Source: Mnemiopsis leidyi
Taxonomy: Eukaryota; Ctenophora; Tentaculata; Lobata; Bolinopsidae
Assembly (NCBI GenBank): GCA_000226015.1
Contig: JH152941.1
Span: 1,223 to 21,552, forward strand
Direction of reading: 5' to 3'
Length of the DNA stretch: 20,330 nt
Shown piece by piece: positions 15,833 through 20,330 of the stretch; within the stretch, counting starts at the first letter, position 1; every line of letters begins with the position of its first letter. Made by a program: the position numbers and the translations under genes. The notes under the pieces were generated by a model. The model did no database searches, was not told where the DNA came from, and saw only the letters and a program-made list of their open reading frames with translations.

Positions 15833-17444
15833 CCTGCTCCAACATGCACTGAGGGATCTGCTATTCCAACACTAACTCTGCAGATGAATGTTGATGGGGT
15901 AGAAGTATTCAAGTCTTCTAATAGCTCTTTGTACCCTGTAATGATGCTTATTAATGAATTCCTTCCATGGATGTGACAAAGAAATCTCATCGTCACTCTC
16001 TTATACAGAAGAGGTGAAGTTGACTTCCATGACGCTTTGTTGAGAATATTGATTAAGGAGATGAACATGTACGAAATCTGTTTAAGATGGACTGGCTCTT
16101 ATGGTTATACACATCACACACAGATTGTGTCATACTGTTTATGCACTAACAGTATGATGAAATTCAAATTACTAGACAATAACTCTAACATGATATAAGC
16201 TGAGGTTAGAATTGTAGAAACCGCAGTTATCAAATCGGACGGACAAGAGTCAATTCCTGAATTGATATCATTGAAAAGTTTTGACTGTTTGAAAGCACTG
16301 CAATCGACCAGATGCATAGTGTCTTCATTGGCAACATGAAATCTCTCACAAAGCAGATTTCTCCACAAAAGTTGATGCAGCTTTGCAGAAAAGAAGGGTT
16401 GAAGTTGTTGACACGATCATGCAGAGTGTGCCGCCACCATCATTTTTCCAGTGTGGTGTTTGACCGCTTAATGATTACATCCACTGGAGGGTCCATGAGT
16501 GGCGCTCATTCTTTTTTTATCATATGATACCTGTTAGCACTGCACTCGTAGAGATTGAACTTGCAGAACAAGCAAGACATTTCAAACTCTACATTATCGG
16601 GGAGACTTAGCTTAACAGGGATCATATTTTGAAGCAAGACATTTTGTTGGCAAAGGATATGCTCGTTCAGTTTGTTGCATCCATCGACAATTTCTACGAC
16701 ATTGGAACGGAACATGGACCCACAATATGCACCTGACAATCCATCTCCCAGAGATGGTTCAGTATTTGGGTCCTCTTTGGAGTGTTTCAACCATCTTATC
16801 ATCATTTAATGGTTCGAGTTATGTTCTCCATCAGATCGGAGCAAGACTTGCTCTCAGGAGATCAATGTACCTGCTACATGATAAGTTAATGGAGGATAAG
16901 CCGCTTTCTCTAGCTTTACAATATAGCATCTGTACGGACACTTCTAAAAGCAAGAAAGACATCAAGGTATTTGGTTTTAAACCCTTGAAAGAGAGCAGCT
17001 GTCTGCATGTTGTGTCATGGTACAATGACCTCACTATTGGTCTACATAATTTGAATTTGCAATCCTGCTCATTGATAAGATTTTGGTGCACCAAATTCAG
17101 GTTATATCAGTACTACAATGAGAGGAAGAGTAAACACATGAACTACATCTACAATACCATCAAGGCCCATTGTGGTGAGGTAAACGACATTATCATTGAT
17201 TTAGATCGAAGTAATGTTTTCTTTTATACTTAGTATAATATACTATCTCATTGAAGCCAGGGATGGTGATGAGTGCAGCGCCGTGGTATGTGAACCTACT
17301 CTCAGGTATGGGGTTATAGGAGCTGAGACTTACCATGAGACCAAGTGTGAACTCATCAACAATTGCAAACTAGCAATTAAAGTATCTATGAGTGACGACA
17401 AACTGTTCATAGGCTTCAGAGTTAATGCACTCGAAGGAAGCTAG
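15833..17444 (+). pseudogene. DUF4218-type (EnSpm/CACTA-like) transposase relic
   Basis: Pieces in successive frames follow the order of this transposase family. TLQMNVDGVEVFKSSNSSLYP (15836-15975) matches the D-G-x3-FKSS motif; after an in-frame TGA the same frame goes on with an LLYRRGEVDFHDALL segment. At about 16300 in another frame comes AIDQMHSVFIGNMKSL, the D-x-MH-x-V motif. From 16368, in a third frame with stops, come a basic segment and DYIHWRVHEWRSFFFYH. From 16715, in a fourth step, NMHLTIHLPEMVQYLGPLW marks the DUF4218 part, open to 17233. At least three frame changes and several stops show it is dead. The element's CACTA ends were not found. Its N-terminal part is replaced at 15832 by the unknown-element block. 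Confidence 0.75.
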
Positions 17445-17640
17445 TAAAGAGGCTAGATTTTACTGGCCCTCTACTAACTTTCAATTTTATATTGCTTTCA
17501 TGCATTCACATCATGTGGTCACATCTAATCACCCAACCTATGATGTGTTTGTGGCCGTGAATTACAAGAAGAGCTAGTAAAAAGGCTACACTGTACTGGC
17601 CCTTTACTAAGTTTCAATTCTATATTGCTTTTATTCATTC
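17440..17640 (+). repeat. Imperfect tandem repeat, period about 133 bp
   Basis: GCTAGTAAAGAGGCTA at 17440 and GCTAGTAAAAAGGCTA at 17573 start two similar blocks of about 70 bp (roughly 85% identity by eye). Each block contains a stem formed by TAGTAAAGAGG-like and CCCTNTACTA-like arms. It lies just past the transposase relic, where subterminal repeats of such a transposon would be expected. Confidence 0.7.
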
Positions 17641-17649
17641 AAATCAAGT

Positions 17650-19780
17650 TCAGTCAACAAACCCCCTCCCCTTAATTAACTTTCGGGCACTTTTTTGTTT
17701 AGTTCATGCCTTACATATAATTATTCGTTATACGAGAAAAAATTGAATGGGATCAGTAATGAAGGGATTAGTTTATTAGTATAGTTTGAAATATTAAAGG
17801 TACCGAATTATCTTGGGAAGTGGTGCCAAAAAAATCTTAACAAGTAAGAGTTAGACGTAAACTTAAATCATAAACTTACACAACGTCTTGAAACCAATAT
17901 CATGGAACGACAGCACTCGACAAAACATTATTTGTGTGTATTTAAAACGAAATTATTGTTTTATTGAAGTTCGTAGATTGAGGATCACACAAGACGGGAA
18001 AATGGATTTTCTTAAATAAACGTAAATGAACCGACGGACCAGGCCTGTCAATAATTACTGAAGCCAAAGATATCAAATAAACATATGTATCTAAATTTCT
18101 TCCCGTGTAACTATATTGAATTAAATGAAACAGTTATTCAGGAACAAATTGAAAAAAGGTTTTAGTTCATTCAGTAACCTGAGAAAGATAAAGTTTGAGG
18201 TGGTTTTGTGAACTGGGGTGCGTGATGTTCAATGTATTTGAAATTAACGTGTGTTAATGGCTTCTCTGAGTTTATTGGTCGAATATTGAGTGCTTTGCTA
18301 ACATTTGTGATCCGTTGGGCGCACCAATTTGATCACAATGTTAAATCGTTTGATTTATGTGATCAGGGAAGGATATTGGTGTGGCGAACTGTGGCCGAGA
18401 TCTCTCAAAATTTTGTTATATCACGCGCAATAATACACATGATGCACGCGCAAAACTGGATTTTGTCACGACGCAGAAGCTACTTCATAAAAAGCGGCTT
18501 CGAGCACTGACCAAGCAGCTTCATGTGCTGCCGAAGTCGCATCGTCGAAGGTACTTCGTATTCACTGAAGCGACTTCGGTTTTACGTAGGGTACTCATTT
18601 CTTCTTTTACTACTTTCAGCAAAACTTATTGACACCCATTCTCGATTTAGATATTAATAACTGTCGATATTTCCAATACTAGGTCGATTAAGGAACCACT
18701 TATCATACAATTCTTTAAATAATAAGTGAACAGATGGTAAATAACTCTTTGTTAACTAACATAGCAGCCCATTGATCTGTTGAGGAGAAGTTCCATCTAG
18801 GATATAGTGCTCAGTGTCCTCCATCTGTCAGCCGTCAGGTCGGTCCGAGATCAGGCGATATCACAGCTCACAGTTTATATAGTAATGATAATAATTTAGA
18901 AATACAGAAATCAGAAACATCAATCGAACTATATGATATAGGTATAATATCTATATGAATGCAGAAATGCCCCAAGCTCATTGTATAAGTATAACTCCAC
19001 TATTAATATCATTATATCCCACAAGAAGAAAATACAACATTATATCCTAAGTCTCAACAATTAAACATATTACTGAGTGTGTTTGAATACAGAACCCTCA
19101 TAGAAACATATATTGCAGACGTTTGGAAGACAAACACGAGTCTCAGTCAGGTGATTGATACTTCCTCCTTCAGTCATAATACAGTTTTTTTGTATCTACC
19201 CTGCATCCATCCAGGCTGCATTCACGAACTGAATCCTTAACCCGAACTTAAGAGGGATGTCTGTAACGGCGTTATATTTGATTGCATCGCAATACCACAT
19301 GATGATTCAGGGAAAAGGCAGTTTTTGGACTGAGGCGAAATCTCTTCAGGCAGTTTCCTGTTTTTAAGCACTGACTGAGCAGTTTTTTTCTATTTAATAG
19401 TAAATACTATCTCCGATAATTCACGAATAAGTTAATTATTTAGTGGAATAAAAGTGGAACACAGCTCATCCAATCTTTCACTTATTTCGCAATATTACTC
19501 GTTGTTAGCGATTCGCGGTGCATTTATAGATTTATAAGCGGTGGCAATATCATTGCGGTAAATTTATGAAGGGGTGACAATACCAAGTATTCCATGTCGT
19601 TTTAAATCGTTTTAAACTAAGATATTTGATATAATGTTTGTTAAATCTTTAACGATGTAGTAAGAAAGATGTTTTTATAACAGCTGACTATCATGTGCCT
19701 CAGTTAGGTGAAAGTACTTTTGAGAGGAAAACTACAGAACGGTCTTAAAAACAGACGTAACAGTCGCTAACAACAGTCGT
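17650..19780. other. Stretch without a supported gene, upstream of the Ctr1 exon
   Basis: AT-rich, with only short open frames that show no recognisable motif. The patch 18400-18600 is GC-richer and full of GAAG/CTTC inverted words (see 18531-18579). The proximal part presumably includes the promoter and perhaps non-coding exons of the copper-transporter gene, but I cannot point to specific elements. Confidence 0.4.
18531..18579. repeat. Perfect 10-bp inverted repeat with nested hairpin
   Basis: CCGAAGTCGC (18531-18540) and GCGACTTCGG (18570-18579) are exact reverse complements; inside is CGAAG-GTA-CTTCG (18546-18558). The preceding 60 bp repeat GCTTC and GAAGC words. It may be the tip of a palindromic mobile element or a regulatory cluster. 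Confidence 0.75.
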
Positions 19781-19856
19781 TAATAAAGTACATAATAAAA
19801 GAGCAAGGTTTGGCACCTCGCCAAGAAAGTAGCAGTTAGTTTCATTGACGGACAGG

Positions 19857-19976
19857 ATGGATCACTCTGGGATGGATCACTCTGGGATGGACTCTGAGGA
19901 TTCCGGGAACATGGGTGGAATGAATGATGGCGATACTGGTGGTATGGATCACAGTGGAATGACAGCCTCACATGGG
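19857..19976 (+). CDS. Ctr1: Ctr1-type high-affinity copper transporter, first coding exon
   Basis: The 40-codon exon begins MDHSGMDHSGMDSEDSG and contains NMGGMNDGDTGGMDHSGM, a Met/His/Asp-rich ectodomain with repeated MDHSG and MGGM motifs. Ctr family proteins use such Mets motifs outside the plasma membrane to collect Cu(I) before transport through a trimeric pore. The ATG has a good context (GACAGGATGG). The exon ends in phase 0 at GGG|GTAACT; reading on gives a stop three codons later, so splicing is required. The membrane-spanning part (M-x3-M and G-x3-G helices) is not in the window and should lie beyond 20330. A tandem 15-bp duplication makes the first two repeats. Which insect paralogue it is cannot be decided. 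Confidence 0.75.
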
Positions 19977-20330
19977 GTAACTCTTTAGCTTGAGATGAAA
20001 TTGTAGCTCCCAGTGCTGCTTTCTGTTTCGATTTGTGAGCAGAAAAAATTCCCCTGGCCATACTATCCATGTATCAATTTGTAGTGGGTAAAAATACTCA
20101 GACTAACTGAAACCCCCTACTCACACTAACTAACCCCCTCAGACTTACTGAAACCCCCTTCTCATTACTCAGACTAACAAAAAATTATTACTCAGACTAA
20201 CAAAAACCCCCTATTCAGACTAACAAAAACCCCCTACTCACACTAACTAAACCCCCCCCCCCCCCCCCACTCAGACTAACATAAACCCCCCCACTCAGAC
20301 TAACTAATACCCCCCCACTCAGACTAACAT
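19977..20330 (+). other. Start of Ctr1 intron 1 (runs off the window)
   Basis: Begins with the donor GTAACT. No second coding exon is seen before the window ends. Its right part is the C-rich minisatellite. Confidence 0.6.
20096..20330 (+). repeat. C-rich minisatellite, unit about 22-25 bp
   Basis: Units of the form ACTCAGACTAACAAAAACCC followed by more C and T repeat about ten times with variants ACTCACACTAACTAA and a run of some seventeen C near 20250. The array continues past the window end. Confidence 0.9.

Noticed and set aside
16506..16805. 99-codon minus-strand frame
   Set aside because: It is antisense to the transposase relic, whose motifs read on the plus strand through the same bases.
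18440..18455. Metal-response-element-like TGCACGC upstream of Ctr1
   Set aside because: A single 7-mer 1.4 kb upstream; the same word also occurs near 12468, so it is probably chance.
19780..20070. 96-codon minus-strand frame
   Set aside because: Antisense to the Ctr1 exon, whose Met-rich motif, start context and splice donor favour the plus strand.
20096..20330. Telomere-like or CRISPR-like array
   Set aside because: The units vary in length, have no spacers and lack a telomeric motif; a minisatellite explains it.

Overview
The window reads as nuclear DNA of an animal, most probably an insect. It is AT-rich, coding pieces are short and separated by GT-AG introns (one of 68 bp), and old transposon fragments are common. 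No bacterial operon logic, rRNA, tRNA or CRISPR array is visible. The species is not determined; a hemipteran would fit, but that is a guess.

Layout. Positions 670-1115 (minus strand) hold the last two exons of a PHD-like zinc-finger gene with a poly(A) signal. Two partial minus-strand copies of a Ulp1-protease-like segment (about 1205-1450 and 3077-3252) lie on either side of a complete non-autonomous hAT-type element (1603-2941) with an 11-bp terminal inverted repeat and an 8-bp target duplication. Inside that element is an array of hairpins whose outer stems differ but always pair. Positions 3260-8480 are mostly non-coding with short tandem duplications and a diverged repeat family.

The centre, 8640-10115 (minus) and 13290-15832 (plus), is the most unusual part. 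It is a scrambled, multi-copy cluster of protein-coding modules that I cannot assign to any family. They are called A, B, C, D and a linker here. Some copies are open and others broken. One block of about 0.8-0.9 kb occurs in opposite orientation at 9098-9905 and 14925-15832, very similar by eye, so a through-transcript could fold into long double-stranded RNA. Between the two clusters, 10997-11971 (minus) is a plausible two-exon gene for an unrecognised secreted protein.

At 15832 the cluster is abruptly joined to a decayed DUF4218-type (EnSpm/CACTA-like) transposase, readable to about 17440 in several frames. At the right end, 19857-19976 is the first coding exon of a Ctr1-type copper transporter, the one clearly recognisable host gene. 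It is followed by an intron that contains a C-rich minisatellite running off the window.

The genes do not form a pathway. The region is best described as a host gene edge (Ctr1) next to a nest of transposon relics and a rearranged unknown multi-copy element. Its texture resembles loci that accumulate mobile or viral fragments, but whether it is such a locus (for example a piRNA or siRNA source) is inference.
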